Of a stretch of DNA of 64,000 bases, positions 8,892-18,741 are shown one piece after another. The position numbers and the translations under genes were made by a program. Under the pieces are notes generated by a model. The model was not told the DNA's origin and searched no databases. It saw only the letters and a program-made list of their open reading frames with translations. This DNA comes from Cupriavidus sp. P-10. GTDB lineage: Bacteria; Pseudomonadota; Gammaproteobacteria; Burkholderiales; Burkholderiaceae. Each line of letters begins with the position of its first letter. The stretch's first letter is position 1. The stretch spans positions 2,914,001 through 2,978,000 of the forward strand of contig NZ_AP025170.1 in assembly GCF_003402535.2 (NCBI RefSeq), written 5' to 3'.

Positions 8892-10595
8892 TCAAATCGA
8901 TGGCACCGGCTTTACAACAGAAAGCCCGTGGTTATGCACTTGGACGTGACAGTTCGGATGCAACAGCACGCGGTTCCTCAGACCATCGGAGCCACCGCGT
9001 ACGCGGTACTCGATGTGGTGGTCATGCCACCCAGTGTCCTTGGTCATCTTGCACTGACACAGAGCACACAAGCCCCGCTGGGACATGTACAGCTTGATCC
9101 ACTGCTTTCGGTGCGCCATGCTGTCAAGCAGCCGCTCCTGTCGCAATGTTTCACCATACACCTCCTGCGCCGGATCAAAGGGGTTGTAATCCCCTCTGAC
9201 CTTCTTGTGCCTTTGGATGGGCGTGCTCGCGAGCGAGTACAACTCAACCCATACCTCACTATCGACATCTTTCACTACTGTGGTGCCAAACACCCAGCTG
9301 CGCTGACCGACTGAGCCGAAGTACTTCTTCCGCACCCAATCCGCCTTCTTGCCTGGATGTCGCCGCTTGGCCCACCGCCATAGGGCACGAAATATGTCGT
9401 GCCCCAAACGGTTGAGGGCCGCCTTCGCCACTACGGCGCGGTGGTACTGCGCCCAACCTCTTAGCATCGGGTTCAGCAGTCGAATCAGCTCTGACTGCTT
9501 CACCGTCTTGTGGGCACTGATGACATCCTTCACCTTGCGGTAGAACGTCTGCACGTTCTTCCTGCTCGGCTTGATGAGCAGTGTTCCGGAGTACTTCCGG
9601 AAGTTCCACCCAAGAAAGTCAAAGCCGTCGGCTATGTTGACGATCCGCGTTTTCTCCGTTGATAGCGTCAGCCCTCGTACCGCCAGGAACTGCTCCACCC
9701 ACGGCTTAACCTCGTTTTGTAGGATCTCTGGCGTAGTGCCCGTGATCACGAAGTCGTCCGCATAGCGCACAACATTCACCTTCAGCTTCCGCGTTTTGGC
9801 GACCCCCAGCTTCTTCTCGAAGGAAGCAACCAGTTGTCGTTCCAACCCGTTCAGCGCCACGTTTGCCAGAGTCGGGGAGATGATTCCTCCCTGCGGTGTT
9901 CCGGCTTCGGTCGCCTGAAACTGGCCCTGAAATACCACGCCAGCCTTCAGCCACTTGCGGAGGATGACTCTGTCCATCGGGACATTGCGCTCCAGCCAGT
10001 CGTGACTGATATGGTCAAAGCAACCTTTGATATCCGCCTCCAGTATCCATTGGGCTGAGTGCCCTCTGGACAGGTTGACGAACAGCTGTGACATGCCATC
10101 CGCCGTGGAGCGATTGATCCGGAACCCATAAGAATTCGGATCGCTCGTCCCTTCGGACACCGGCTCCAGCGCCAGCAGGTGCAAAGCCTGCATGGCTCGA
10201 TCCAACATGGTCGGAATGCCTAGTGGGCGCTCCTTCCCGTTGGCCTTAGGAATAAAGACCCGCCGCAATGGCGATGGCCTGTACCCTCGGCGCTTCAACC
10301 GTCCGATGGCTTCCCACCGGACTTCAGGCGAGTCCCACAGTTCGCGATCGACGCCTGCCGTTCGCTTACCTTGGTTCTCCGTCACTCGCTTTACCGCCGA
10401 TGCCTTGGCGGAAAACGAGCGGGTCAGAGACCGTTGCAAGGCTTTCACCCTGCGCCAGTCCCCTTCCTGTGTTGCCTTCGCAATTCGAATCTGCATTGCC
10501 CGGACGTTCCGCTCCACTTGGCGCCAATTGATGGCATCCCAGCGTTGCGGTGCGCCGGAGAGCGCAGATTTATCCTCACGGATAAATGCTTCCAT
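8892..10595 (-). CDS. ltrA: Group II intron reverse transcriptase/maturase (LtrA-type)
   Basis: A 567-residue intron-encoded protein. The RT domain holds ADIKGCFD (187-194), AGTPQGGIISP (231-241) and the catalytic YADD (278-281). A maturase (GIIM) domain follows, with RLLNPMLRGWAQYHR (372-386). The C-terminal HNH-type endonuclease module carries C510/C513, HDHH (524-527) and NCH (548-550). No frameshift or missing catalytic residue is visible, so the protein should be active in splicing and retrohoming. AGGAG lies 7 bases before the ATG. The stop is 20 bases before domain V, the normal domain IV position. Confidence 0.96.
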   Translation of the reverse strand: MEAFIREDKSALSGAPQRWDAINWRQVERNVRAMQIRIAKATQEGDWRRVKALQRSLTRSFSAKASAVKRVTENQGKRTAGVDRELWDSPEVRWEAIGRLKRRGYRPSPLRRVFIPKANGKERPLGIPTMLDRAMQALHLLALEPVSEGTSDPNSYGFRINRSTADGMSQLFVNLSRGHSAQWILEADIKGCFDHISHDWLERNVPMDRVILRKWLKAGVVFQGQFQATEAGTPQGGIISPTLANVALNGLERQLVASFEKKLGVAKTRKLKVNVVRYADDFVITGTTPEILQNEVKPWVEQFLAVRGLTLSTEKTRIVNIADGFDFLGWNFRKYSGTLLIKPSRKNVQTFYRKVKDVISAHKTVKQSELIRLLNPMLRGWAQYHRAVVAKAALNRLGHDIFRALWRWAKRRHPGKKADWVRKKYFGSVGQRSWVFGTTVVKDVDSEVWVELYSLASTPIQRHKKVRGDYNPFDPAQEVYGETLRQERLLDSMAHRKQWIKLYMSQRGLCALCQCKMTKDTGWHDHHIEYRVRGGSDGLRNRVLLHPNCHVQVHNHGLSVVKPVPSI

Positions 10596-11676
10596 GCTGC
10601 TCTCCTATCTTGAGGTCTTCCCCCAAAACGCAGAGACAACATGCCCCCTGAGGGGCATATTGCCCCTCAGGGTAAGAAATTTCGGTTTCAAGCGGGTTAG
10701 CCAGTCGTCCTGCGACGAAAGACCAGTTGGAAGTCTGCCCGCTTTCGCGTGAGGTGATGTTTCAACCCCTATCCGAATCATTACAACCCGGCGTTCGCTT
10801 TCTCCAACCTCCCATACCCGCACAGCCAACAGCGTTCCTTACGGTTCGCCTGCCTGAGCCGCACTGCGCTCGGGCAGCCATACGGGCTTACCACGTTCCC
10901 TGCACGCTACAAGACCGGGTTAGGGTCTGCCTCTTCGCCGATGGTCTAGTGACGACGTGCTCCGAATGTCCAGCGGAGCAACCGACCAAATACCGTTTTG
11001 GTTAGTGCCTGTCAGCAGCTTTGGCACCGCAATACTCACGACGTTTATCAGCAGTTCACTTCCGTTACCCATACCAGTCAGCCTAGCTCCTCGACCCCAT
11101 GGCTGCTCGGAGTCTCTACCAGAAGACCTCACGGTCCTCTGGCACCCTTACGGGGGCTACATTGTCAGGAGAGCTTCATACCCCACCGTTGCCAGTGACG
11201 CATGTCTCCCTAGGCTACTGCTAGTCGCATAGCAGGTTCTCTATCAAAGCGCCCTCGCGGACGTGTCTGACCGAACCATAGCGTGCAGAGCTTTCGCTCC
11301 GCCTGAACCCTACCTGCCGGTCCGACTGGACCGGAAATGCAAATGCTCCGCCTTGTGGGCAGATGACATTCGCCCACTTGGCGTTTGGTGGCCAACGTGG
11401 CCACGTTCAAACTTGATGCCAAACTTCGGCATGTAAAGCCATTGTCCACTCTTAGAAAGTGGACAATGCCACGCCCGAGGGCGTGGTTCGCGCCTTTGGG
11501 CGGGCACTGGCTGGTAAGCCAGTACTGCAAGCAACGCTTCTCAGATAACTCTGAAAAGTGAGCAGGCGCTAGCGGCGTAAGCTATGGTGGGCTTCGTTTC
11601 ACTAGCATGTGGGAGTACTCTCCCAGGGTCGATGCGTCTAACGCGACGCGGACGGACACGAGTGTGCGTGTCGCAC
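10596..11676 (-). ncRNA. Group II intron 5' ribozyme part (domains I-IV)
   Basis: About 1.08 kb of highly structured RNA precedes the RT start, rather longer than usual. Clear stems include 11440-11450/11458-11468, the 8-bp pair within 11469-11487, and 11508-11514/11519-11525. The EBS1 hairpin has a 6-bp stem (11093-11098 with 11109-11114) exposing the loop that pairs with the 5' exon. No believable ORF lies here; short frames on both strands are RNA-structure shadows. Confidence 0.8.
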
Positions 11677-11773
11677 GAACAACCCGTATTGTATTCGACT
11701 GGCCCATCGCCCGCCGCGCCGGAGCCGTATCCCCCTTCCAGCCCTCCGGGCGGCGGTCCAACCCCGAACGCCC

Positions 11774-12460
11774 ATGACCATTGCCAATTGGCCCGCCTGC
11801 GAGCGGCCGCGCGAAAAACTGCTGGAATGCGGCGCCGCCGCCCTCTCCGACGCCGAACTGCTGGCGGTGTTCCTGCGCGTGGGCGCAGCGGGCAAAAGTG
11901 CCGTCGACCTCGCCCGCGAACTGTTGCACCGCTTTGGCTCCCTGACCGCCTTGTTCGCGTCCGAGCCGGGTGCATTGGCGGGCATCAAGGGCATGGGCGC
12001 AGCCAAATACGCGCAGTTGCAGGCCATTCCCGAGCTGGCGCGGCGTGCCCTGGCAGAATCGCTGCGGCTGCCGACCGGCTTCGACTCGCGCGCCGCGGTG
12101 CACAACTACCTGCGCCTGACGCTGGCATCGCTGCCGCATGAAGTCTTTCTGTGCCTGTTCCTCGATCCGCGCAACCGCATGATTGCCAGCGAAGAACTGT
12201 TCCGGGGCACGCTGACGCGCACTGCCGTGTATCCGCGCGAGGTCGCGCGCCAGGCACTGATGCATAATGCAGCCGGCGTGATCGTGGCGCACAACCACCC
12301 CTCCGGCACGACTGCCCCGAGTCGTAGCGACGTGCACCTGACGCACGAGCTGGCACGGACGCTTCAACTCCTGGATGTGCGCCTGCTCGACCATTTCATC
12401 GTTGCCGGGCAGGAAATCCGCTCATTGGCCGACTCCTGTGAATGCCTGCCTGGACTGTGA
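11774..12460 (+). CDS. radC: RadC/MPN family JAMM-domain protein
   Basis: A 228-residue RadC. The N-terminal helix-hairpin-helix region (about 20-90) precedes the JAB/MPN metal site: HNHPSG (173-178) with the downstream Asp186. The family is conserved, but its biochemical role is unsettled despite the historic link with DNA repair. It is divergent from the intron and slpA. The 97 bases between it and the intron contain a TACAAT-like element on the minus strand (11693-11688) that may belong to the original slpA promoter. Confidence 0.92.
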   Translation: MTIANWPACERPREKLLECGAAALSDAELLAVFLRVGAAGKSAVDLARELLHRFGSLTALFASEPGALAGIKGMGAAKYAQLQAIPELARRALAESLRLPTGFDSRAAVHNYLRLTLASLPHEVFLCLFLDPRNRMIASEELFRGTLTRTAVYPREVARQALMHNAAGVIVAHNHPSGTTAPSRSDVHLTHELARTLQLLDVRLLDHFIVAGQEIRSLADSCECLPGL

Positions 12461-12530
12461 CGCATGCAGCACAGTGCTGAACGGGACACAACACCCGCTT
12501 CCGGTGACGCACAGAAGGCATTGATTCACC

Positions 12531-12560
12531 GAGGGATTCCGGTCTATAATTTACGTTTCA
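12531..12560 (+). promoter_or_regulatory. Sigma-70 promoter of rpmB-rpmG
   Basis: TTGATT (12531-12536) and TATAAT (12555-12560) are 18 bases apart. This gives a leader of about 85 bases before rpmB. Confidence 0.75.
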
Positions 12561-12651
12561 CTGAAGTCTCAACCGCTGCAGTCCGGGCCCGCGCGCCTTT
12601 TGTTGATCTGTTGCGAACATTGTCCACGAATAGAAGATTTAGGAGTGCTTC

Positions 12652-12885
12652 ATGGCACGCGTCTGTCAAGTGACCGGGAAAGCGCCGATGGTCGGCAACA
12701 ACGTTTCCCACGCAAACAACAAGACCAAGCGCCGTTTTCTGCCCAACCTGCAGAATCGTCGTTTCTTCGTTGAGTCCGAAAACCGCTGGGTGAGCCTGCG
12801 CGTCTCGAACGCCGGCCTGCGCCTGATCGACAAGAAAGGCATCGACTCCGTGCTCGCCGACCTGCGCGCACGTGGCGAAGTCTAA
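12652..12885 (+). CDS. rpmB: 50S ribosomal protein L28
   Basis: A 77-residue basic protein starting [29 protein letters not shown], typical of bacterial L28. It has the usual length and a strong TAGGAG Shine-Dalgarno. L28 is a late-assembling large-subunit protein. It forms a two-gene operon with rpmG, 13 bases downstream. Confidence 0.98.
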   Translation: MARVCQVTGKAPMVGNNVSHANNKTKRRFLPNLQNRRFFVESENRWVSLRVSNAGLRLIDKKGIDSVLADLRARGEV

Positions 12886-12898
12886 TTAGGAGCACATC

Positions 12899-13069
12899 AT
12901 GGCAAGCAAGGGCGGCCGCGACAAAATCAAGCTGGAATCGACCGCAGGTACCGGTCACTTCTACACCACGACCAAGAACAAGCGCACCATGCCGGAGAAG
13001 ATGGAGATCATGAAGTTCGATCCCGTCGCTCGCAAGCACGTCGCTTACAAGGAAACCAAGATCAAGTAA
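12899..13069 (+). CDS. rpmG: 50S ribosomal protein L33
   Basis: A 56-residue protein beginning [19 protein letters not shown] and ending [10 protein letters not shown]. It is a Cys-free L33 (no zinc ribbon) and therefore the zinc-independent type. TTAGGAG lies 6 bases before the ATG. It is co-transcribed with rpmB and followed by a terminator 20 bases on. Confidence 0.97.
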   Translation: MASKGGRDKIKLESTAGTGHFYTTTKNKRTMPEKMEIMKFDPVARKHVAYKETKIK

Positions 13070-13088
13070 TTGATCCGGTATCCCGACG

Positions 13089-13120
13089 AAAAGCCCCGCC
13101 TTTGTGCGGGGCTTTTTGTT
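13089..13120 (+). terminator. Intrinsic terminator of rpmB-rpmG
   Basis: A GC-rich stem (13091-13099 with 13106-13114) is followed by a T run. It lies 20 bases after rpmG. Confidence 0.92.
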
Positions 13121-13336
13121 GCTCGCTCGTTTTTATTGCGAGCGCTGCGCGCGCGACGTTGGCACCCACAGACGGCAAGAAGCGCGCCGTTCGGCACAGC
13201 ACTACGGGCACCGCACCCTTCCGGCGCGATCACCGCCCAGCCCGCCCCGGTGTACTGGTGCACGGTATGGCGCGCACGGTGTAGACTTTGCCGTTTCCCC
13301 CATCCGCCTGGCGCCCTCCGGCGCTCTCTCCGCACC

Positions 13337-14929
13337 ATGAATTTCGACGTCGCCATCGTCGGCAGCGGTCTGGCCGGCCTTACGGTCGCGCTGCAACTGG
13401 CCGACACCCACCGGGTTGTCATCCTCAGCAAGCGCGCCATGACCCAGGGCGCCAGCGACTGGGCGCAGGGCGGCATCGCCGCCGTGCTGGATTCCGGCGA
13501 CAGCCATGACGAGCATACGCAGGACACGCTCGTTGCCGGTGCGGGACTGTGCGACGAAGAGGCAACGCGCTTCATCGTCGAGCACGGGCGCGAGGCGATC
13601 CAGTGGCTGATCGACCGCGGCGTGCCCTTCACGCGCGACGAGCAGGCCGAACTGGGCTTCCACCTGACCCGCGAAGGCGGCCACAGCCGTCGGCGCATCA
13701 TCCACGCCGCGGACGCCACCGGCCACGCGGTGGTCAGCACGCTGCTGCAGCAGGCCACGCAACACCCCAACATCACCATCCTGGAAGACCATTTCGCGAT
13801 CGACCTGATCACGTCGCCCAAGATGGGACTGCCGGGCAACCGGTGCTATGGCCTTTACGTGCTCGACGACAACACCGGCGCGGTGCACACCCTCACCGCC
13901 ACGCATACGGTGCTGGCCGCGGGCGGCGCGGGCAAGGTCTACCTGTACACCACCAACCCTGACACCGCCACCGGCGATGGCATCGCCATGGCGTGGCGCG
14001 CGGGCTGCCGGGTGTCGAACATGGAATTCATCCAGTTCCATCCGACCTGCCTGTACCACCCTTACGCCAAGTCGTTCCTGATTTCCGAAGCCGTGCGCGG
14101 CGAAGGTGGCCTGCTCAAGCTGCCCGACGGCACCCGTTTCATGCCCGAGCACGACGAGCGCGCCGAGCTGGCGCCGCGCGACGTGGTCGCGCGCGCGATC
14201 GACTTCGAGATGAAGAAGCGCGGCCTGGACTGCGTCTACCTGGACATCAGCCACCAGCCCGAAGCCTTCCTGAAGGAACACTTCCCGACGATCTACGCGC
14301 GCTGCCTGGAGCTGGGCATCGACATCACGCGCGAGCCGATCCCGGTAGTGCCGGCCGCGCACTATACCTGCGGCGGCGTGGTCACCGACACCGCGGGCCG
14401 CACCGATATCGGCAACCTGTACGCAGTGGGCGAATCCGCCTGCACCGGCCTGCACGGCGCCAACCGGCTGGCCTCCAACTCGCTGCTCGAATGCATGGTG
14501 ATCGGCCGCGCAGCGGCGGAAGACATCGCCCTGAAGGACAAGGCCGGCGCCCCCAAACTCACGCTGCCGGCATGGGACGAGAGCCGCGTGTCCGATGCCG
14601 ACGAAGAAGTGGTGGTGTCCCACAACTGGGATGAACTGCGCCGCATGATGTGGAACTACGTGGGCATCGTGCGCACCAGCAAGCGGCTGGAACGCGCGCA
14701 GCACCGCATCGGCCTGCTGCGCGAGGAAATCGCGGAGTACTACGCCAACTTCCGCGTGACGCGCGACCTGCTGGAGCTGCGCAACCTGGTGGAGGTGGCC
14801 TCGCTGATCGTTGACAGCGCGTACTCGCGGCATGAAAGCCGCGGACTGCATTTCAGCCGGGACTATCCGGATGCGCTGCCGAAGGCGCTGCCTACGGTGA
14901 TGCAACCGCCAGCCGCTCGCAAGCGCTGA
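13337..14929 (+). CDS. nadB: L-aspartate oxidase
   Basis: Flavoenzyme (530 aa) that oxidises L-aspartate to iminoaspartate, the first step of de novo NAD synthesis. The N-terminal FAD-binding motif is [15 protein letters not shown]. The active-site region [16 protein letters not shown] and the C-terminal block [15 protein letters not shown] are both present. I start at ATG 13337 (MNFDVAIVG); the open frame upstream to 13070 has no Shine-Dalgarno and overlaps the rpmG terminator. Its product feeds NadA, which lies convergently 2 kb downstream. Confidence 0.95.
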   Translation: MNFDVAIVGSGLAGLTVALQLADTHRVVILSKRAMTQGASDWAQGGIAAVLDSGDSHDEHTQDTLVAGAGLCDEEATRFIVEHGREAIQWLIDRGVPFTRDEQAELGFHLTREGGHSRRRIIHAADATGHAVVSTLLQQATQHPNITILEDHFAIDLITSPKMGLPGNRCYGLYVLDDNTGAVHTLTATHTVLAAGGAGKVYLYTTNPDTATGDGIAMAWRAGCRVSNMEFIQFHPTCLYHPYAKSFLISEAVRGEGGLLKLPDGTRFMPEHDERAELAPRDVVARAIDFEMKKRGLDCVYLDISHQPEAFLKEHFPTIYARCLELGIDITREPIPVVPAAHYTCGGVVTDTAGRTDIGNLYAVGESACTGLHGANRLASNSLLECMVIGRAAAEDIALKDKAGAPKLTLPAWDESRVSDADEEVVVSHNWDELRRMMWNYVGIVRTSKRLERAQHRIGLLREEIAEYYANFRVTRDLLELRNLVEVASLIVDSAYSRHESRGLHFSRDYPDALPKALPTVMQPPAARKR

Positions 14930-14950
14930 GCGCCGTGCAGCAACAAAACA

Positions 14951-14990
14951 AAAAACGGGGTGCGAGCCTGAGGGCTCCACCCCGTTTTGA
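14951..14990. terminator. Bidirectional terminator between nadB and nadC
   Basis: An 11-bp stem (14952-14962 with 14978-14988) flanked by A and T runs on either side serves both convergent transcripts. Confidence 0.88.
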
Positions 14991-15008
14991 TCTTGCGCTG
15001 GCGATGCG

Positions 15009-15872
15009 TCAGCCGATGATACGCAGCGAGTAATCCGTCGCGCGCACGTCCTTGGTCAACGCGCCCACCGAGATACGGTCCACGCCAGTCTCGGCAAAGG
15101 TGCGGATGGTCTCGGCATTGACGCCACCCGACACTTCCAGCAGTGCCCTGCCCTGGTTGATCTTCACCGCGTCCTGCATCATCGGCACGGTGAAGTTATC
15201 AATCAGCACCGACTTCGCGCCGGCTGCCAGGGCTTCTTCCAGCTCAACCAGCGACTCCACCTCGACCTGCACCGACACATCGGTATCGAGCGCCAGCGCC
15301 GCCTGCATCGCCGCGGTGATGCAGCCGGCCGCGGCGATATGGTTTTCCTTGATCAGGATGCCGTCGTACAGCGCCAGCCGCTGGTTCTCGCCGCCACCGA
15401 TGCGCACCGCGTACTTTTGCGCGAGGCGCAGGCCGGGCAACGTCTTGCGCGTATCCAGCACGCGCGCACGGGTGCCGGCGATCAGGTCGGCATAGCGGCG
15501 CGTCACGGTGGCCACGCCGGACATCATTTGCAGGAAGTTCAGCGACGGACGTTCGGCGGTCAGCAGCGAGCGCGCCGGGCCGGTGATCTCGCACACCACG
15601 GAATCCGGCGCCATCCGCGCGCCTTCTTCCTGCAGCCAGCGCACTTCCAGCGCCGGGTCGACCGCACGCATGCAGGCGTCGAACCACGGCTGTCCGCACA
15701 GCACGGCCGGCTCGCGCACGATCACGCGCGCGTGCGCGGACTTGCCCGCCGGCACCAGCAAGCCGGTCAGGTCGCCACTGCCGACATCCTCGGCAATGGC
15801 GGCCTGCACATTGGCTTGCAGCGCTTCCTGGAGCGCCGCGCCATAGCGGTCGAAAATCGGATTCACGCTCAT
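15009..15872 (-). CDS. nadC: Nicotinate-nucleotide pyrophosphorylase (carboxylating)
   Basis: Quinolinate phosphoribosyltransferase (287 aa): quinolinate + PRPP to nicotinate mononucleotide + CO2. The motifs [41 protein letters not shown] and the C-terminal EVSGGVN are conserved. The ATG overlaps the nadA stop as ATGA (15869-15872), so the two are translationally coupled. The frame continues upstream inside nadA, but that extension is not a real N-terminus. Confidence 0.96.
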   Translation of the reverse strand: MSVNPIFDRYGAALQEALQANVQAAIAEDVGSGDLTGLLVPAGKSAHARVIVREPAVLCGQPWFDACMRAVDPALEVRWLQEEGARMAPDSVVCEITGPARSLLTAERPSLNFLQMMSGVATVTRRYADLIAGTRARVLDTRKTLPGLRLAQKYAVRIGGGENQRLALYDGILIKENHIAAAGCITAAMQAALALDTDVSVQVEVESLVELEEALAAGAKSVLIDNFTVPMMQDAVKINQGRALLEVSGGVNAETIRTFAETGVDRISVGALTKDVRATDYSLRIIG

Positions 15873-17023
15873 GCCGGACCGATCCCCTGGAACAGCGCCT
15901 GTTCCTTCGCCAGGTCGGACGACGGACGCACGTTGCGCTTCTGCGCGGCAGCGAAGTCGAGCATCCGGTTGATGCACGTCACCGCCTTGGCGCCGATGAC
16001 CGGGTCGACGTGGATCTCGTTGCGGCCGGTCTCCAGCACTTCTGCCAGATTGGTCAACGCGTTCATCGCCATCCACGGGCAGTGCGCGCAGCTCTTGCAG
16101 GTCGCACTGTTGCCGGCGGTCGGCGCTTCGATGAAATGCTTGCCGGGCGCGGCCATGCGCATCTTGTGCAGGATGCCGTTGTCGGTCGCGACGATAAACT
16201 CGGTTGCGTCCAGCTTCTGCGCGGCTTCGATCAGCTGCGAGGTGGAGCCGACCACATCGGCCTGCGACACCACGTTTTCCGGCGATTCCGGATGCACCAG
16301 GATCTTGGCGTTGGGGAATTCACGGCGCAGCAGGTCCAGCTCGATGCCCTTGAACTCGTCGTGCACCAGGCACGAGCCCTGCCACAACAGCATGTCGGCA
16401 CCGGTCTGCTTCTGGATATAGCAGCCCAGGTGCTTGTCGGGTGCCCACAGGATCTTCTTGCCCTGCGCATGCAGGTGCTCGACGATCTTCAGCCCGATAC
16501 TCGAGGTCACCATCCAGTCCGCGCGCGCTTTCACCGCGGCACTGGTGTTGGCGTACACCACCACGGTGCGATCCGGGTGCGCGTCGCAGAAGGCGGCAAA
16601 TTCGTCGGCCGGGCAACCCAGGTCGAGCGAGCAGGTCGCATCCAGGTCCGGCATCAGCACGGTCTTCTCCGGGCTCAGGATCTTGGCGGTCTCGCCCATG
16701 AAGCGCACGCCGGCCACCACCAGGGTCTTGGCCTCGTGGTCGCGGCCGAAGCGGGCCATTTCAAGGGAGTCGGAGACGCACCCGCCGGTTTCTTCGGCGA
16801 GGTCCTGCAGGTCGGCGTCGACGTAGTAGTGCGCCACCAGCACCGCGTTGCGTTCCTTCAGCAAGCGGCGGATACGTTCCTTGAGCGACTGCCGCTCATC
16901 GGGCGTCAGCACCGGCGGCACCTTGGCCCAGGCATGGGCCACGCAGCTGCCGCCAGTGGCGTTTTCGGCATCCGCCAGGTTCGGCTTTTCGAACTCGACG
17001 GTCTTGATCGATTGTGGGGTCAT
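15869..17023 (-). CDS. nadA: Quinolinate synthase
   Basis: [4Fe-4S] enzyme (384 aa) that condenses iminoaspartate with dihydroxyacetone phosphate to quinolinate. Conserved blocks include [34 protein letters not shown] and the cysteine-rich [17 protein letters not shown]. The upstream DNA carries three tandem AGGAG elements in a 9-base period (AGGAGTACC); the middle one has proper spacing to ATG 17023, while the last directly abuts it. nadC follows with a 4-base overlap. Confidence 0.96.
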   Translation of the reverse strand: MTPQSIKTVEFEKPNLADAENATGGSCVAHAWAKVPPVLTPDERQSLKERIRRLLKERNAVLVAHYYVDADLQDLAEETGGCVSDSLEMARFGRDHEAKTLVVAGVRFMGETAKILSPEKTVLMPDLDATCSLDLGCPADEFAAFCDAHPDRTVVVYANTSAAVKARADWMVTSSIGLKIVEHLHAQGKKILWAPDKHLGCYIQKQTGADMLLWQGSCLVHDEFKGIELDLLRREFPNAKILVHPESPENVVSQADVVGSTSQLIEAAQKLDATEFIVATDNGILHKMRMAAPGKHFIEAPTAGNSATCKSCAHCPWMAMNALTNLAEVLETGRNEIHVDPVIGAKAVTCINRMLDFAAAQKRNVRPSSDLAKEQALFQGIGPA

Positions 17024-17096
17024 CTCCTGGTACTCCTGGTACTCCTCTAGACCTCCGCCAACAGGGTGCGGCCGGCCAGAACATGGGGGAGTTTAT

Positions 17097-17133
17097 CTAA
17101 AACAAAAGCCCCGCCATGGGCGGGGCTTTGTCA
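17097..17133 (-). terminator. Terminator of the desaturase gene
   Basis: An 11-bp stem (17105-17115 with 17119-17129), very short loop, followed on the minus strand by TTTTGTTTTA-like sequence (17107-17098). Confidence 0.82.
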
Positions 17134-17158
17134 AACCATACGGCGCGGCCGAATTGTA

Positions 17159-18349
17159 TCAGGCGTAGCGGCGCAGGCGCAGCGAGAAATCGTGCAGCGC
17201 CTGGATACCGCTGGCCTCGGCGCGGTGGCACCAGGCCTGCAGCTGCTGCAGCAGCTGCTCGCGCGTCAGGTTGGAACGGCCCCAGATGGCGGCCAGTTCA
17301 CGGCGCATTTCGACGAAGGTCTGCAGCGCCTTGTTCTGCTCGACGATGCTCGCCAGCTGCTCGCGCTGCTGCGCTGCCAGCTTGGTTTCCTCGCGGTGGA
17401 ACCACTTGCCGGCGGGCTTGAAGCTGCGGTACTCGGCGACACGGCCTTCCTTGAGCTTTTCCAGTTCCTGGCGGAACGCACCCTTGACGGCCTTGGCGTA
17501 GCGCGCCATCACGTCATAGCGGTTGGCGATGATGGCTTCCAGCGTGTTGTGGTCGACCGGACGGGCTTCCACCAGGCGCGCCTTGGGCGGGGTCTTCTTG
17601 ACCTTGGCCAGGCCGACGGCCTGCATCGCGCGGATATAGCCCCAGCCCACGTCGAACTCATACCACTTGATCGAGAATTTGGCCGAAGTCGGATAGGTGT
17701 GGTGGTTGTTGTGCAGCTCTTCACCGCCGATGATCAGGCCCCACGGCGACACATTGGTCGACGCGTCTTCGCAATCGTAGTTGCGATAGCCCCACCAGTG
17801 GCCCAGGCCATTGATGATGCCGGCGGCATGGATCGGGATCCACAGCATCTGGACCGCCCACACCGACATGCCGATCACGCCGAACAGCGCCAGGTCGATG
17901 ATCAGCATCAGGCCGACGCCCTGCCAGCCGAAGCGCGAATACACGTTACGCTCGATCCAGTCATTGGGGCAGCCATGGCCGAACTTGGCGATGGTTTCCT
18001 TGTTCTTGGCCTCGGCACGGTACAGCTCGGCGCCTTCCAGCAGCACCTTGCGGATGCCGCGGGTCTGCGGGCTGTGCGGATCGTCTTCCGTTTCGCACTT
18101 GGCGTGGTGCTTGCGGTGGATGGCAGTCCACTCGCGCGTGACCATGCCGGTGGTCAGCCACAGCCAGAAGCGGAAGAAATGCTGGGCGATCGGGTGCAGG
18201 TCCAGCGACCGGTGCGCCATGCAGCGGTGCAAGAAGATGGTGACGCCAGCGATGGTGATATGCGTCACCACCAGGGTGTAGATGACGATCTCCCACCAGG
18301 CCCAATTGGCAAGGCCGTTGGCGGCCCAGTCAAGAATAGTGTCGAACAA
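17159..18349 (-). CDS. Acyl-CoA/fatty acid delta-9-type desaturase
   Basis: Membrane di-iron desaturase (396 aa). The three histidine boxes are HRCMAHR (41-47), HRKHH (78-82) and HNNHH (213-217), in the order of the stearoyl-CoA 9-desaturase family. Hydrophobic spans lie near 20-40, 55-70 and 145-180. The C-terminal 170 residues are charged and predicted helical (many Glu/Gln/Arg), longer than the minimal catalytic core. It probably introduces a double bond into membrane acyl chains. Substrate (acyl-CoA or phospholipid) cannot be told from sequence. It is monocistronic, with its own terminator. Confidence 0.85.
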   Translation of the reverse strand: MFDTILDWAANGLANWAWWEIVIYTLVVTHITIAGVTIFLHRCMAHRSLDLHPIAQHFFRFWLWLTTGMVTREWTAIHRKHHAKCETEDDPHSPQTRGIRKVLLEGAELYRAEAKNKETIAKFGHGCPNDWIERNVYSRFGWQGVGLMLIIDLALFGVIGMSVWAVQMLWIPIHAAGIINGLGHWWGYRNYDCEDASTNVSPWGLIIGGEELHNNHHTYPTSAKFSIKWYEFDVGWGYIRAMQAVGLAKVKKTPPKARLVEARPVDHNTLEAIIANRYDVMARYAKAVKGAFRQELEKLKEGRVAEYRSFKPAGKWFHREETKLAAQQREQLASIVEQNKALQTFVEMRRELAAIWGRSNLTREQLLQQLQAWCHRAEASGIQALHDFSLRLRRYA

Positions 18350-18741
18350 ACTGTTCTCCGTCGGTTAAACAGGGACTTTCCCGTGCAGGCCGGCGGTGCC
18401 GGTGCACACAACGCGCAGAAAAAATAGCTGCGAATCTATTGATTGCGATAGCTGTATGGCGCTTGCCTCGGGACCCGAAGTCGTTCCGGGCTCCCTGGCA
18501 ACGCGAGTCTGGCGCCGGCCGTGGCTGGCGGGACAAGGTACGAACCGCTGCAATCTGGCGGTTGTCTGATGTGGGAGCGGATTGTCTCAACCCGCGACAA
18601 CCCGGCATTCTACCGGATTGGCGAAGGCGCAAGCATACGCTATTTCCCGGATTTGGACGGGGCGCAACGGTTTTCGTTCCGTGGGTGCCGAACTCGCCGC
18701 CCGCTTCAATCCTGCAAGACTTGTGACGCTCAGGTGACAGT
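18350..18741. other. Gene-free region between desaturase and mscS-like gene
   Basis: About 390 bases without a convincing ORF; open frames here lack Shine-Dalgarno sequences and continue into genes as shadows. It should hold the desaturase promoter on the minus strand, but I see no consensus pair that stands out. Confidence 0.5.

Larger units (their letters stand above)
8797..11676 (-). mobile_element. Full-length group II intron in the slpA leader
   Basis: Retroelement of about 2.88 kb on the minus strand. The 5' end is GTGCGAC at 11676. The 3' end is near 8797, six bases past a bulged branch-point A at 8803. It encodes a multidomain reverse transcriptase in domain IV. The 8 exon bases before the 5' splice site (IBS1, 11684-11677) pair fully, with two G-U pairs, with EBS1 in a hairpin loop at 11101-11108; this supports the boundary. 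The 3' edge may be off by one or two bases. Base composition is visibly lower in GC than the flanking genes, as expected for a transferred element. Confidence 0.92.

Noticed and set aside
11509..11509. Alternative intron 5' end at GTGCCC
   Set aside because: Starting the intron at 11509 leaves lower-GC, structured DNA outside the intron and gives no comparable exon pairing. The boundary at 11676 begins GTGCG and has full 8-base EBS1-IBS1 pairing.
10727..11534. Small ORFs on both strands upstream of the reverse transcriptase
   Set aside because: They lie in ribozyme domains and have no Shine-Dalgarno sequences or recognisable motifs.
13070..13336. N-terminal extension of nadB
   Set aside because: The open frame runs through the rpmG terminator and codes for Arg/Pro-rich sequence unlike aspartate oxidases; ATG 13337 matches the family start.
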